Below, one piece after another: positions 52,175 to 62,336 of a stretch of 64,000 nucleotides of DNA. Every line of letters starts with the position of its first letter. The stretch's first letter is position 1. The position numbers were made by a program, and so were the translations under genes. The notes beneath the pieces are model-generated. The model did not search any database and was not told the DNA's origin. It saw only the letters and a list, made by a program, of their open reading frames with translations. Origin of the DNA: Hydrogenophilales bacterium (GTDB taxonomy: Bacteria > Pseudomonadota > Gammaproteobacteria > Burkholderiales > Thiobacillaceae); the NCBI GenBank assembly GCA_023258975.1, contig JAHFRD010000007.1, forward strand, positions 90,058 through 154,057. The letters run 5' to 3'.

Positions 52175-53523
52175 CAATGCTTGTTCATCCCCAGCTTCTG
52201 TTCCAGGTAATGGATGCTGAAGCCACCTTCCAGCACCACCTGATCGACCAGCAAGTCCTGGTGCAGCGGGATGTTGGTTTTGATGCCCTCGACGATCATC
52301 TCGGACAGGGCGATGCGCATCCGGGCGATGGCCTGCTCGCGGGTGGCGCCGTAGGTGATGAGCTTGCCGATCATGGAGTCGTAGTGGGGCGGCACGTAGT
52401 AGTTCTGGTACACGTGCGAATCCACCCGCACGCCGGGGCCGCCGGGCGCGTGATAGAGGCTGATGCGGCCGGGCGAGGGCATGAAATTGGCCGGATCTTC
52501 CGCGTTGATCCGGCATTCCATCGCATGGCCCTTGAAATGGATGTCCTTCTGCTTGTTCGCCAGCGGCAGGCCGGCGGCGATGCGGATGCTTTCCTGGACG
52601 ATGTCCACCCCGGTGATGAATTCGGTCACCGGATGTTCCACCTGCACGCGGGTGTTCATCTCGATGAAAAAGAATTCGCCATCTTCGTAGAGGAATTCGA
52701 AGGTGCCGGCGCCGCGATAACCGATCTTGCGGCAGGCCTCGGCGCAACGTTCGCCGATCTTGTTGCGCAACTTGGGGTCCAGTCCCGGCGCCGGGGCTTC
52801 TTCCAGCACCTTCTGGTGGCGCCGCTGCATGGAGCAGTCGCGTTCGCCCAGATGGATGGCGTTGCCGAGCGAGTCGGACAGCACCTGAATTTCGATATGG
52901 CGCGGGTTGCCCAGAAATTTTTCCATGTAGACCACCGGGTTGCCGAACGCGGCGGCGGCCTCGCCCTGGGTCAGTTGCACGGACTGGATCAGGTGCGCCT
53001 CGGTATGCACCACGCGCATGCCGCGTCCGCCGCCGCCGCCGGCGGCCTTGATGATGACCGGGTAGCCGATGCCGCTCGCCACCCTCAACCATTCGTCCGG
53101 GTCTTCGCCCAGGGCGCCCTCTGAGCCGGGTACCACCGGCACGCCGGAGGCCTTCATGGCGTCCTTGGCGGAAACCTTGTCGCCCATCAGGCGGATGGTT
53201 TCCGGACGCGGGCCGATGAACACGAAGCCGGAGCTTTCCACCCGTTCGGCGAAGCCGGCGTTTTCGGACAGGAAGCCGTAGCCGGGATGAATGGCCTCGG
53301 CGTCGGTGACTTCGGCGGCGGCGATGATGGCGGGTATGTGCAGGTAGCTCTTGGCCGACGGCGCCGGCCCGATGCACACGGACTCGTCGGCCAGACGCAC
53401 GTACTTGGCTTCCGCGTCCGCCTCGGAGTAGACCGCGACGGTCTTGATGCCCATCTCGCGACAGGCGCGTTGGATGCGGAGCGCGATTTCGCCGCGATTG
53501 GCGATCAGGATTTTTTCAAACAT
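52174..53523 (-). CDS. accC: Acetyl-CoA carboxylase, biotin carboxylase subunit
   Basis: A 449-residue ATP-grasp enzyme that carboxylates the biotin of AccB. Signatures: [47 protein letters not shown] (ATP loop), [35 protein letters not shown] and [19 protein letters not shown] 53523 lies inside the last codons of the HEPN gene (eight-base overlap), so translation is coupled to it. Normally accC follows accB directly; here two foreign genes stand between them. Confidence 0.97.
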   Translation of the reverse strand: MFEKILIANRGEIALRIQRACREMGIKTVAVYSEADAEAKYVRLADESVCIGPAPSAKSYLHIPAIIAAAEVTDAEAIHPGYGFLSENAGFAERVESSGFVFIGPRPETIRLMGDKVSAKDAMKASGVPVVPGSEGALGEDPDEWLRVASGIGYPVIIKAAGGGGGRGMRVVHTEAHLIQSVQLTQGEAAAAFGNPVVYMEKFLGNPRHIEIQVLSDSLGNAIHLGERDCSMQRRHQKVLEEAPAPGLDPKLRNKIGERCAEACRKIGYRGAGTFEFLYEDGEFFFIEMNTRVQVEHPVTEFITGVDIVQESIRIAAGLPLANKQKDIHFKGHAMECRINAEDPANFMPSPGRISLYHAPGGPGVRVDSHVYQNYYVPPHYDSMIGKLITYGATREQAIARMRIALSEMIVEGIKTNIPLHQDLLVDQVVLEGGFSIHYLEQKLGMNKH

Positions 53524-53992
53524 CGTTTTCTCGCAAGGTTGTGGCGTAATCCCGCATGTGCTGCCACGCGCCGATGAGGTGCGCAACAAAGACGCGGGCT
53601 TCGCCCAGGGCGGACAACATGTCCGCCGGGTCGCTCAAATATTCATGCACCAGCCAGTTACGTGCCCTCCGCATCCGGCGCCAGCGGGCGGCATCCTCCA
53701 GCCAGCCCAGGCGTTCCGCGCGGGCGAGGTTGTCGATGGCGGTTCCCACCGGCTCCTCACTGGCTTCCAGCAGCAGGGGCAGGTATTTGCCCGCCAGGCT
53801 GTCCTGCATTCGGCAGAACTTGCCGAAGAAGGATTCCAGTTTGTCGCAGCCCTCGGGCCACGACAGGAGCGTGGTCAGCCAAGGGGTATCCAGGCCACCC
53901 GGGGGGAACAAACGGGAGGCCACATCCGCCAATAGCACGGCTTCCCGCTCCAGGACAGGCTCCATGAGGCCCAGTCGCGTGATGGCCTTCAC
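53516..53992 (-). CDS. hepT: HEPN-domain toxin (HepT-like)
   Basis: A 158-residue helical protein with the HEPN RNase motif RNWLVHEY (R-x4-H followed by x-Y, about 111-118). In characterised HepT/MntA pairs this protein cleaves or blocks RNA until the partner nucleotidyltransferase adds AMP to the Tyr near the motif. It starts with GTG overlapping the mntA stop (ATG at 53965 is an alternative) and its stop overlaps accC. Extra N-terminal residues (about 60) precede the usual HEPN core. Activity is inferred from motif and pairing. Confidence 0.82.
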   Translation of the reverse strand: MKAITRLGLMEPVLEREAVLLADVASRLFPPGGLDTPWLTTLLSWPEGCDKLESFFGKFCRMQDSLAGKYLPLLLEASEEPVGTAIDNLARAERLGWLEDAARWRRMRRARNWLVHEYLSDPADMLSALGEARVFVAHLIGAWQHMRDYATTLRENDV

Positions 53993-54288
53993 AGGGGGAC
54001 TCCGGTGCCGCGCGCCACGTCGTGGATGCGCTGACGCGCCTTGCCCGGCGCCCAGGCAACGATGTCGATGCGCTGTTCACCCAGCCGCATCTGGAGTTCG
54101 TCGTCCAGGTTCAGGATGCGCCGGAACTCGTCCTCGGCACGCGGGGCGTATTCGATATAGAGATCGATGTCCCCGCCGCGCCGGGCGTCGTCAGCGCGGG
54201 AGCCGAACAGCCAGACCCGGGCGTCGGCGCCGAAGACCCGACCCACCTGACGGCGGATGATGCTGGCTTCCTCCGGAGTCAGCCGCAT
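53989..54288 (-). CDS. mntA: MNT-domain nucleotidyltransferase antitoxin
   Basis: A 99-residue minimal nucleotidyltransferase with the full motif GSRADDARRGGDIDLYIE (GS...DxD, about 30-47) and a third acidic residue in RIDIVAW. Such proteins pair with HEPN toxins and neutralise them by AMP transfer. The gene lies 15 bases after the accB stop and overlaps hepT, all on the minus strand, so it is transcribed from the aroQ/accB promoter unless it has its own. No separate promoter is obvious in the 15 bases. Confidence 0.88.
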   Translation of the reverse strand: MRLTPEEASIIRRQVGRVFGADARVWLFGSRADDARRGGDIDLYIEYAPRAEDEFRRILNLDDELQMRLGEQRIDIVAWAPGKARQRIHDVARGTGVPL

Positions 54289-54303
54289 GAGGCGCTATTC
54301 CGA

Positions 54304-54771
54304 TCAACCAATAATGAACAGCGGCTCACCGTATTCCACCGGCTGGCCGTTCTCGATCAGGATGGCCTTGATTACGCCGCCCTCGTCCGCCTCGATCTCG
54401 TTCATGAGCTTCATGGCTTCGATGATGCACAGCGTGTCGCCCGCCTTGACCGTTTGGCCCACTTCCACGAACGCCTTGGCGTTGGGAGAGGGGGTGCGAT
54501 AGAAGGTGCCGACCATGGGCGACTTCACCACATGGCCCTCCGGCATTGCCGGCTCCGTGGCTTCCGTTGCGGCCACCGGAGTGGAAGCCGGGCCTTGCTG
54601 CGGGTACATGGGCATCATGCCCGGCTGCATCATGGGCATGCCGGCGTAGACGGTCTGGCCCGCGACCGCGCGGGTGATGCGAACTTTTTCCTCGCCTTCG
54701 GTGATTTCCAGTTCGGCGATGCCGGAATCCTGAACCAGGTCGATCAGTTTCTTGAGCTTGCGGAGATCCAT
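54304..54771 (-). CDS. accB: Acetyl-CoA carboxylase biotin carboxyl carrier protein
   Basis: A 155-residue protein: N-terminal helix [18 protein letters not shown], a Pro/Met/Ala-rich linker (about 55-80) and a C-terminal biotinyl domain with the biotin lysine in EAMKLMNEI (about 121). It carries CO2 from AccC to the carboxyltransferase in fatty-acid synthesis. ATG 54771 is five bases after the aroQ stop, so the genes are coupled. The linker is unusually rich in Met and Pro. Confidence 0.96.
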   Translation of the reverse strand: MDLRKLKKLIDLVQDSGIAELEITEGEEKVRITRAVAGQTVYAGMPMMQPGMMPMYPQQGPASTPVAATEATEPAMPEGHVVKSPMVGTFYRTPSPNAKAFVEVGQTVKAGDTLCIIEAMKLMNEIEADEGGVIKAILIENGQPVEYGEPLFIIG

Positions 54772-54775
54772 GTAC

Positions 54776-55273
54776 TTATTCCTCCAAGGCGTTGAGGGCA
54801 TAGCCCAGCGCAAACAGGTAGCCCATCGCGCCCAGTCCCGAGATCACGCCGACCGCCAGATCGGAAAAATATGAATGCTTGCGGAAGGCCTCGCGGGCAT
54901 GGACGTTGGACAGATGCACTTCGATGAAAGGGATGGCCACCGCCGCCAGCGCGTCGCGCAGGGCCACGCTGGTGTGCGTGAACGCGGCGGGGTTGATGAT
55001 GATGTAGGCGACCTCCTGGTCGCGCGCGGCGTGGATGCGCTCGATCAGGGCATGTTCGGCGTTGCTCTGGAAACATTGCACCGCCACGCCGACATCCGCG
55101 CCCCGTTCGATCAGGGCGGCGTCGATTTCCGCCAGGGTCTGGCGGCCATAATGCTTGGGCTCGCGCGTGCCCAGGAGATTCAGATTGGGGCCGTGCAGAA
55201 CCAGGACGCTTTTACCGGCCGGCTTCGGGCCGGATTGTTCGGTGGATTGCTTCGGCGTGCGCTTTCGGGGCAT
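54776..55273 (-). CDS. aroQ: 3-dehydroquinate dehydratase, type II
   Basis: A 165-residue shikimate-pathway enzyme. [16 protein letters not shown] carries the catalytic Tyr, [17 protein letters not shown] the binding Asn and [17 protein letters not shown] the catalytic His region. A basic 22-residue N-terminal extension (MPRKRTPKQ) precedes the family start; the ATG at 55273 is the only close one. It heads the accB-TA-accC-prmA run, a normal position in betaproteobacteria. The promoter should lie in 55274-55370. Confidence 0.95.
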   Translation of the reverse strand: MPRKRTPKQSTEQSGPKPAGKSVLVLHGPNLNLLGTREPKHYGRQTLAEIDAALIERGADVGVAVQCFQSNAEHALIERIHAARDQEVAYIIINPAAFTHTSVALRDALAAVAIPFIEVHLSNVHAREAFRKHSYFSDLAVGVISGLGAMGYLFALGYALNALEE

Positions 55274-55370
55274 GTAAGAGAGCTGGCCGGCTGGTGGGAA
55301 ACGGCGGCGATTGTGCCGTAAATCACACCTTAAAGTCCAGAAACGAGCCATCTCCTGGCAAATCAAGGCG

Positions 55371-56348
55371 TTATCGGGGAAGTCCGGAAAAAAGCCCGGA
55401 AAACGCCTGCGCCACCGCTTTCGGCGCCAATTCTTCCGGCCGCGACAGATTGACCAGGGCGGGGGCGTCGGCTTCCGCATAGGCGCCGTAACGCGCCGGC
55501 GGCGTGACGGGATAGAGGCCGATGCCGGGTTTGCGAAGGGCCGCCGCCAGATGCATCAGCCCGGTATCGACACCGATCACGCCACGCGCGGCGGCGATCA
55601 GACCGCCCATCTCGGCAAGCCCCAGCTTCGGCAGAACCACGGCGCCGGCCAGATTCATGGCCAGGCGTTCGGCGCGCGCTTTTTCCCGCGCGTTGCCCCA
55701 GGGCAGCGCCACGCGCGGGCCGAGCGCGGCGATACGCGCCAGCGCCTCCCTCCAGTCGTTCTCCGGATACTCCTTTTCCGTGCGCGCGGTGCCGTGCAGG
55801 CAGACCACGTATTCCCCCGTCAGGCCGGCCGCCTGAAACGGCGCGGGGGCCACGAGGCCGTAGCGGAGTTCGCTCGCCGCGCCCATCGGGTAGCCCAGGG
55901 CCTGGGCGGTGAGCAGGCGGTTGCGCGTGATGGCGTGCAGTTCGCGCGGCGCCGGATAGCGCCGCGCATAAGCCAGACAGGCCAGGCTTTCGCGCGCGCT
56001 GCCACGCGCGAGCCCGGCGCGCGGCCCGCGCGCCAGCCGGGTGACCAGCGCGCTCTTGAGGAGGCCCTGGGCATCCAGCACCAGGCCGTACTCGCGCGCC
56101 TGGATTTCGCGGCGGAATGCCGCCATTTCCGCCCAGGCCGCGCCTTGCCCGAGGCCGCGCCGCCAGCGCCGCAGCGCCGAGGGAATCACCCGCTCGACCG
56201 CCGGGTGCCAGCCGGGAATGGCGGCGAAGCCTTCCTCCACGACCCAGTCGGCGCGCAGGCCCGGAACATGGGCGGCCGCCTCGGTCAGCGCCGGGAGCAT
56301 GTGGACGACATCGCCCAGCGAAGTCATCTTGATGATGAGCAGGTTCAT
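55371..56348 (-). CDS. waaC: Lipopolysaccharide heptosyltransferase I
   Basis: A 325-residue GT9-family enzyme that adds the first heptose to Kdo of the lipid A core. Features: N-terminal [44 protein letters not shown] and the donor-site stretch [16 protein letters not shown]. Length is standard. It lies on the minus strand, with 97 bases to aroQ and a divergent signalling operon upstream. Confidence 0.93.
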   Translation of the reverse strand: MNLLIIKMTSLGDVVHMLPALTEAAAHVPGLRADWVVEEGFAAIPGWHPAVERVIPSALRRWRRGLGQGAAWAEMAAFRREIQAREYGLVLDAQGLLKSALVTRLARGPRAGLARGSARESLACLAYARRYPAPRELHAITRNRLLTAQALGYPMGAASELRYGLVAPAPFQAAGLTGEYVVCLHGTARTEKEYPENDWREALARIAALGPRVALPWGNAREKARAERLAMNLAGAVVLPKLGLAEMGGLIAAARGVIGVDTGLMHLAAALRKPGIGLYPVTPPARYGAYAEADAPALVNLSRPEELAPKAVAQAFSGLFSGLPR

Positions 56349-56537
56349 GTGGAAGGAGCTGTCAAGGATCGCCGGATTATCCCCGAGCGGTATTGCTTGG
56401 GCGAACCGCTCAAGTTTTTCTTCCGGCTGCCGTTACCCGGCTTGTCGTGGTTTTCTCCCAGCGCCTTCATCCATGCCCACCTTGCAAGCCGAGTGTCATC
56501 GCATCATCGCCAGGCCTGGCGCCCTGGAGGCGTGCGC

Positions 56538-57764
56538 ATGAACCTCGCGCCGCCGCGTGAACCGGAGATGGAATCCGCTCTGGGACAGGCGCTGGAACGT
56601 GGCGAACTCGAACTGTTCTTTCAGCCCAAGGGCGACCTTCATAACGGACATATCGCCGGCGCCGAAGCGCTGTTGCGCTGGCGGCGCGGCGACACCCTGG
56701 TGATGCCGGGCCACTTCATCCCGCTGGCCGAGCATTCCGGGCTGGTGGTGCCGATCGGCGCCTGGGTCATCGACACCGCCTGCGCCCGTTTGCGTGGCTG
56801 GGCGGAACGGGGTTACGGCGAAACACGCCTGGCGGTGAATGTCTCGGCGCGCCAGTTTGGCGCGGGTGACCTGGAAACGGTGGTGTCCGAGGCCCTGGCG
56901 CGGCACGCGATCCAGCCGGGGCGGCTGGAACTGGAGCTGACCGAGAGCATGTTGATGGACGATCCGGAATCGGCCGTCACCCAGTTGCGGCGGCTCAAGA
57001 ACCTCGGCATCAAACTCTCGCTGGATGACTTCGGCACCGGCTATTCCAGCTTCACCTACCTCAGCCATTTCCCCATCGACACCCTCAAGGTGGACCAGTC
57101 CTTCGTGCGCCACATGGTCAGCAACGCCAATATGGCCGGCATCGTCGCAGCCATCATCGGCCTGGCCCACAAGATGCGGTTACACGTGGTCGCCGAGGGC
57201 GTGGAAACCGAGGCGCAACTCGCTTACCTGCGGCGCCTGGGCTGCGATGAAATCCAGGGCTATTTTTTCAGCCATCCGCTGCCCGAGGCGGCTTACCTCG
57301 CCATGCTGGATGAAGATCAAACCCTGCCGGGCCTGCCCGCGCGCGAAGGCGCCGAGCGCACTCTGCTGCTGGTCGACGACGAGCCCGGCATCCTTTCCGC
57401 CCTGCGCCGCATGCTGCGCCAGGAGGGCTACCGCATCCTCACCGCGAACAACGCCGCCGAGGGGCTGGAGCGGTTGGCGCTGGAAGACATCCAGGTGGTG
57501 ATTTCCGATCAGCGCATGCCCGGCCTCTCCGGCACCGAGTTCCTGACCCGGGTCAAGGACATGCACCCGGATTGTCTGCGCATCATCCTTTCCGGCCAGG
57601 CCGACATGGCTTCGGTGATCGAAGCCATCAACGACGGCGCCGTTTACAAGTTCCTGACCAAGCCCTGGGATGACGAGAAACTTCGTGAACGCATCCGCGA
57701 AGCCTTCCGCTTCCAGGCCGCCATTACCGCCACCAATACCGCCACCAAAACCGTCAATCCATGA
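56538..57764 (+). CDS. EAL phosphodiesterase fused to C-terminal receiver domain
   Basis: A 408-residue protein: an EAL domain (about 15-265) with FQPKGDL, AEALLRW, NVSARQF, LELTESML, DDFGTGYSS, KVDQSFV and AEGVETE, i.e. the metal- and substrate-binding residues of an active c-di-GMP phosphodiesterase, and a receiver domain (about 275-395) with DDEPG, phospho-Asp in VISDQRMPG and KPWDDE. Order EAL then REC is less common than REC then EAL. GGAGG before ATG 56538 fixes the start; the open frame before it is chance. First gene of a run in which successive genes overlap. Confidence 0.93.
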   Translation: MNLAPPREPEMESALGQALERGELELFFQPKGDLHNGHIAGAEALLRWRRGDTLVMPGHFIPLAEHSGLVVPIGAWVIDTACARLRGWAERGYGETRLAVNVSARQFGAGDLETVVSEALARHAIQPGRLELELTESMLMDDPESAVTQLRRLKNLGIKLSLDDFGTGYSSFTYLSHFPIDTLKVDQSFVRHMVSNANMAGIVAAIIGLAHKMRLHVVAEGVETEAQLAYLRRLGCDEIQGYFFSHPLPEAAYLAMLDEDQTLPGLPAREGAERTLLLVDDEPGILSALRRMLRQEGYRILTANNAAEGLERLALEDIQVVISDQRMPGLSGTEFLTRVKDMHPDCLRIILSGQADMASVIEAINDGAVYKFLTKPWDDEKLRERIREAFRFQAAITATNTATKTVNP

Positions 57765-58579
57765 GTTCCCAAGCGATACCCGACAGCCCGCCCCGCTCTC
57801 AGACCCTGCTCCTGGTGGACGACGAGCCGAACATCCTTTCCGCCCTGCAACGCCTGTTGCGTCGCGATGGCTACACCATTCTGGCCAGCGACGACCCGAT
57901 AAAGGGCCTGGAGATTCTGGCCGAGCGGCCCGTGGACGTGATTCTCTCCGACCAGCGCATGCCCGGCATGAGCGGGGTGGAGTTCCTGCGCCGGGCCAAG
58001 GAAATCCATCCGGAATCGGTGCGCATCGTCCTCTCCGGCTATACCGACCTGCAATTCATCACCGACGCCATCAACGAAGGGGCGATCTACAAATTCCTGA
58101 CCAAGCCCTGGGACGACGAGCAACTGCGCGAGCAGATCCGGGAAGCCTTCCGCAGCAAGGAGGTCGCCGACGAAAACGTGCGCCTGACGCGGGCATTGCA
58201 AAGCGCCAACGTGGAATTGCAGGCGCATGTCGAGGAGAAGGAACGCCAGGCGCGGCGGATCGCGACCGTGCTCGACACGCTTCAGGAAGTCCTGCAACTG
58301 ATCCCCTGGCCCATCGTCGGGGTCGATGAGGAAGGCCTGGTCGCGCTCTCCAACACGGCGGCGGATGCCCGTCTGGGAGGCGGCGCGCCCTTGCTGGGCG
58401 AGGAGGCGCGCGAGGTGTTGCCGGAAAGCCTACGCGTCTGGCTGACCAACACCGCCGCCATTCCGGAGCAATTCCTGCACGAGGGGCGCCGCTACCGTGT
58501 GATCCATAAACCGATGGGCCTGCACTCCCGCTCGCGCGGCACCCTGCTGGCCCTGTTGCCGTGCGAGATGTGCCCATGA
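57761..58579 (+). CDS. Response regulator with receiver and PAS-like output
   Basis: A 272-residue protein: receiver (about 15-130; LVDDEPNIL, VILSDQRMPGM, FLTKPWDDEQ) nearly identical in type to the one of the preceding gene, a coiled linker (about 140-180) and a degenerate PAS-like domain (LIPWPIVGVDEEGLVALSN). No DNA-binding or catalytic output is visible. It overlaps its neighbours at both ends by ATGA. It may relay or hold a small ligand. Confidence 0.85.
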   Translation: MSSQAIPDSPPRSQTLLLVDDEPNILSALQRLLRRDGYTILASDDPIKGLEILAERPVDVILSDQRMPGMSGVEFLRRAKEIHPESVRIVLSGYTDLQFITDAINEGAIYKFLTKPWDDEQLREQIREAFRSKEVADENVRLTRALQSANVELQAHVEEKERQARRIATVLDTLQEVLQLIPWPIVGVDEEGLVALSNTAADARLGGGAPLLGEEAREVLPESLRVWLTNTAAIPEQFLHEGRRYRVIHKPMGLHSRSRGTLLALLPCEMCP

Positions 58580-58896
58580 CGCGCGTCCATGTACTGGCGT
58601 TGAACCAGATCGCGCCTGGCATGGTGCTGGGCGCGGACATCCACGATGCCCACGGCGCCACCCTGCTGGCCGCCGGCACCGAACTGACCGAATCGCATCT
58701 GGCTTCCCTGGCGCGGCGCGAGGTGCGGCAGGCCGCGATCGAAATACGGGAAATATTTACCGAGGAGGAGCGCGAGGCGCGCCGTGAAGAAACCCGCGCC
58801 CGTCTGCGCCACCTGTTTCGGCGCGCGGGCGAAGGCGAAGCCGACCGCGCGCTGAAACAGACCCTCCTGGAATACCGGCTGGAGCAAATTGAATGA
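58576..58896 (+). CDS. Small beta-rich/coiled-coil protein of the signalling operon
   Basis: A 106-residue protein. The first 60 residues (LNQIAPGMVLGADIHDAHGATLLAAGTELTESHLASL, split by turns) follow the pattern often found N-terminal to HD-GYP domains or C-terminal to HDOD domains; the rest is a charged Arg/Glu helix. It overlaps the preceding and following genes by ATGA, so it is surely translated with them. It probably acts as adaptor for the HDOD protein; function unknown. Confidence 0.7.
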   Translation: MTRVHVLALNQIAPGMVLGADIHDAHGATLLAAGTELTESHLASLARREVRQAAIEIREIFTEEEREARREETRARLRHLFRRAGEGEADRALKQTLLEYRLEQIE

Positions 58897-59804
58897 AGGT
58901 ACAGCCCGATTTTCCCCTGGATCAAACCGAAGTGCCGCCGGCATCCGGCCTGCCCCCGCTCACCCTGGCCGAAGTCCTGGCGGACATCCGCCAGTTGCCT
59001 TCGTTGCCGGCGGTCGTCGGCGAACTGATCCGCACCCTGGACAACGAGTCCGCCGGCATCGACCAACTCGCCGAGGGCATCGCCAAGGATCAATCCCTGG
59101 CGGCGCGCGCGCTGCGGGTCGCCAACTCGCCCTTCTATGGCATCCAGCACAAGGTATCGAGCATTCACGACGCCATCGTCATTCTCGGTTTTCGGGCCGT
59201 GGGCAGCCTGGTCATGGCGGCTTCGGTGACGGGTTATTTCACGCCACCCAGGGACGTCCCCTTCAATCTCGATCATTTCTGGCGCCACGGCATCGGCACC
59301 GCGCTCTGCGCGCGCGCGCTGGCGCGCCACGCCGGCCTCGACACGGAGGCCGGTTTCAGCGCCGGCTTGCTGCATGACATCGGCGTACTGATGCTGCTTA
59401 CCACCCGTCCGGAGCATTACGCCGGGGTGCTGGCGTATCGGGACGAGCACGACTGCCATGTGCCGGAAGCGGAACGGGCCATCCTCGGTTTCGACCATGC
59501 CCAGGCCGGCGAGGCGCTGACTTCGCGCTGGCGTTTCCCGTTGGAGATCGTGCGCGCGGTGGCTTTGCACCACGCGCCTGCGGGCCACCTGGAAAATTAT
59601 CTGGCCGCCTCGCTGGCCGATGTGGTGCATGTCGCCAACATTCTGGCCCATGCCCTCGACCTGGCTGGTTCGCCGACGGCTCTGGTGCCGCCCCTGGACA
59701 GTGGCGCCTGGCGCCGCCTGCGACTCGACGCGGCGAGCGTGAAAGCCCTGTTGCCGGGTATCGAACAGGAACATGAGAGCTATTGCGCTCTCCTGGCGGC
59801 CTGA
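58893..59804 (+). CDS. HDOD-domain signalling protein
   Basis: A 303-residue protein with an HDOD domain (about 30-230): RQLPSLPAVVGELIRTLDN, IAKDQSLAARALRVANSPFYG, AIVILGFRAVGSLVM and a retained HD pair in GLLHDIGVLML, plus ALHHAP. HDOD proteins are HD-fold relatives without clear enzymatic activity and work as scaffolds in c-di-GMP or stress signalling. It starts within the stop of the small protein gene. Confidence 0.9.
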   Translation: MKVQPDFPLDQTEVPPASGLPPLTLAEVLADIRQLPSLPAVVGELIRTLDNESAGIDQLAEGIAKDQSLAARALRVANSPFYGIQHKVSSIHDAIVILGFRAVGSLVMAASVTGYFTPPRDVPFNLDHFWRHGIGTALCARALARHAGLDTEAGFSAGLLHDIGVLMLLTTRPEHYAGVLAYRDEHDCHVPEAERAILGFDHAQAGEALTSRWRFPLEIVRAVALHHAPAGHLENYLAASLADVVHVANILAHALDLAGSPTALVPPLDSGAWRRLRLDAASVKALLPGIEQEHESYCALLAA

Positions 59805-59819
59805 GCGGGAAGGGACGGC

Positions 59820-62252
59820 ATGAACCACGGGCAAAAAAATACCGCAGCCGGTGGCCTTCTGGCCGGTTTCTTCCTGATCATCGTCCTGTTGCTGGGACTG
59901 GCGGGGGTCGGCCTGGTGTATCTGCGCGCCATGAACGACACCATCACCGTCATCGTTGAGGATCACAACGAGCGCGCCCGCCTGGCTTCCGAGATGTACA
60001 TCGCCGCGCGGGAACGTGCGCTGCAATTGCACGCCATCCTGCAAGAGCCGGATGCCTTCGAGCGCGATGCCCTGGTGCCGCGTTTTCATGAACTGGCCGG
60101 CATTTTTCGCAGCGCGCGCGAAAAACTGGCGAAGATGGATCTGTCTTCCCTGGAACGGCAACTGCTGGAAACGCAGGGGCGCTACACCGGTTACGGTTCG
60201 AGCGTGCAGGACGAAGTGCTCGATCTCGTGCTGGCGGACAGGAAAACGGCGGCCGAGCGGCTTCTGGCTACCCAGGCCATCCCCGCGCAGAACCAGGCCA
60301 CGGTGCAGTTGCGCGGGCTGCTCGACGAACAGATTCGCCACGGCCACCAGGCCGCCATCGAGGCGCGCGGAAAATATCGGATCGCGCGCAATCTGATGAT
60401 CGCCAGCGCCGTGGTGGCGACGCTGCTGGCCTGCCTGATCGCGGTGGTGGTGATCCGGCGCCAGCAGGCGCTGCTGGCGCGATTGCGCGAGGGGGAACGC
60501 GAAGCGCGCGCCATGTTGGCGAACATCCCCGTGCCGATCTGGTTCAAGGACAGCCAGTCGCGCATCGTCTGGTGCAACGCCGGTTTTGAAAAAATGGCCG
60601 GGCAGGCGCAGGCGGACTTCGCCGGCCAGGGCGAAACGGCGATCTGGGGCCAGGCCGATGGGCTCAAGAACGATCAGGAGGATCAAAAAGCTCTGGATAC
60701 CGGGCAAACCATGCGTGTGGATCGGCGTCTGAGCACGCCTGGCGGCATGGAGGGGCACTACATCATCGCCCGCACCCCCATCGCCAGCGGCGATGGCGCC
60801 TGGAAAGGCGTGCTTTGCGTGGCGCAGGATCTGACCACTCTGGAGCGGATGAACGATCTGCTGGAAGAAACCAACAAGGAACTCCAGGCTCAGAAAACCG
60901 CCCTGGACGAGCACGCCATCGTCAGCATCTCGGATACCGAGGGCAACATCACCTATGTGAACGAAAAGTTCTGCACCATCTCGGGCTATACGCTGCGCGA
61001 GTTGATGGGGAAAAACCACCGCCTGGTCAATTCCGGCTTACACCCGCCCGAATTTTTCGTGGAAATGTGGAACACCATCACATCCGGCCGGGTCTGGCAC
61101 GGTGAAATCCGCAACCAGCGCCGCGACGGCGGTTTCTACTGGGTGGATTCCACCATCGTTCCCTTCCTGGACATGGAAGGAAAGCCCACGCAGTACATCG
61201 CCATACGCACCGACATCAGCGTCCGCAAACAGATGGAGGAGTCACTCCAGGATCTCAATGTGGATCTGCAACGGCGGGTCGATGAGCGCACCGAGGAACT
61301 GTCGCGCGCCATGCGGCAGCTGGAGGGAGATATCGCCGAGCGCACACGTTCGCAGGCCCTGCTGCGGGAGCAATACCAGCAACTGGAAAGCCTGCACCGC
61401 AAATTGCAGGAAGCGCAGACCCAATTGCTGCAATCCGAGAAGCTGGCCTCCATCGGCCAGCTCGCGGCCGGGGTGGCGCACGAGATCAATAATCCCATCG
61501 GCTACGTGCATTCCAATCTGGGCACCCTGGATGGCTATATCCGCGATCTTTTCAGCCTGATCGGCGGCTTCGAGACGGCGGCGGAGGCCCTGCCGGGCGA
61601 CGCGCCGCAACGCGACGAGTTGGCCAGGCTGAAACAGAAACTGGATCTGTCCTATCTGCGCGAAGACATCCCGGTACTGATGCACGAATCCAAGGAAGGC
61701 ATCACCCGGGTACGCAAGATCGTCCAGGATCTCAAGGACTTCTCGCGTCTGGACAGCTCGCCCGACTGGCAATACGCCGACCTGACCCTGGGACTGGATA
61801 GCACCCTCAACATCGTCCACAACGAAATCAAATACCACGCCGATGTGGTCAAGGAATACGGCGATATTCCCCAGATCGAATGCCTGCCTTCGCAGTTGAA
61901 TCAGGTTTTCATGAATCTCATGGTCAACGCCGCCCATGCGATGGAAGGGCCGCGCGGCACGATCACCCTGCGCACCGGACTGGGCACGGGAAAGGATGCC
62001 GGCATGGTTTGGGTGGAGGTGGCGGATACCGGCAAGGGCATCCCGGCCGAGAACGTGGGCCGCATCTTCGATCCCTTCTTCACCACCAAACCGGTGGGCA
62101 AGGGCACCGGCCTGGGGCTGTCGCTGGCTTACGGGATCATCCAGAAGCATCTGGGACGCATCGAGGTGGCAAGCGAAGTCGGCAAGGGCACCACCTTCCG
62201 GGTGACGCTGCCGATCGAGCATGTGGAAGCGGAGGTGGACGATGCCGCTTGA
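59820..62252 (+). CDS. Membrane PAS-PAS sensor histidine kinase
   Basis: An 810-residue kinase: first helix (about 12-35), a periplasmic four-helix-bundle type sensor (40-190), second helix (195-215), PAS 1 (IPVPIWFKDSQSRIVWCN, about 237), PAS 2 (VSISDTEGNITYVNEKFCTISGY, about 365), coiled coil, HisKA with phospho-His in GVAHEINNPIGY (about 557) and ATPase domain (MNLMVNAAHAMEG, DTGKGIPAENVGRIFDPFF, GTGLGLSLAYG). Complete. Its kinase core closely resembles that of the next gene, suggesting duplication. The receiver-bearing neighbours are likely partners. Confidence 0.93.
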   Translation: MNHGQKNTAAGGLLAGFFLIIVLLLGLAGVGLVYLRAMNDTITVIVEDHNERARLASEMYIAARERALQLHAILQEPDAFERDALVPRFHELAGIFRSAREKLAKMDLSSLERQLLETQGRYTGYGSSVQDEVLDLVLADRKTAAERLLATQAIPAQNQATVQLRGLLDEQIRHGHQAAIEARGKYRIARNLMIASAVVATLLACLIAVVVIRRQQALLARLREGEREARAMLANIPVPIWFKDSQSRIVWCNAGFEKMAGQAQADFAGQGETAIWGQADGLKNDQEDQKALDTGQTMRVDRRLSTPGGMEGHYIIARTPIASGDGAWKGVLCVAQDLTTLERMNDLLEETNKELQAQKTALDEHAIVSISDTEGNITYVNEKFCTISGYTLRELMGKNHRLVNSGLHPPEFFVEMWNTITSGRVWHGEIRNQRRDGGFYWVDSTIVPFLDMEGKPTQYIAIRTDISVRKQMEESLQDLNVDLQRRVDERTEELSRAMRQLEGDIAERTRSQALLREQYQQLESLHRKLQEAQTQLLQSEKLASIGQLAAGVAHEINNPIGYVHSNLGTLDGYIRDLFSLIGGFETAAEALPGDAPQRDELARLKQKLDLSYLREDIPVLMHESKEGITRVRKIVQDLKDFSRLDSSPDWQYADLTLGLDSTLNIVHNEIKYHADVVKEYGDIPQIECLPSQLNQVFMNLMVNAAHAMEGPRGTITLRTGLGTGKDAGMVWVEVADTGKGIPAENVGRIFDPFFTTKPVGKGTGLGLSLAYGIIQKHLGRIEVASEVGKGTTFRVTLPIEHVEAEVDDAA

Positions 62253-62336
62253 ACGGTTTGCCGGGCCTACGCTGAACTTCCCCGCTGCTCCCCTTCGCGA
62301 CAGATTCCAGCCTGTTTCGAGCGAGGTTTTCTGAGC

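Noticed and set aside
55311-56537. A longer N-terminus of the EAL-REC protein running from 55311
   Set aside because: It is antisense to waaC and has no domain; ATG 56538 has a strong GGAGG before it and begins just ahead of the EAL domain.
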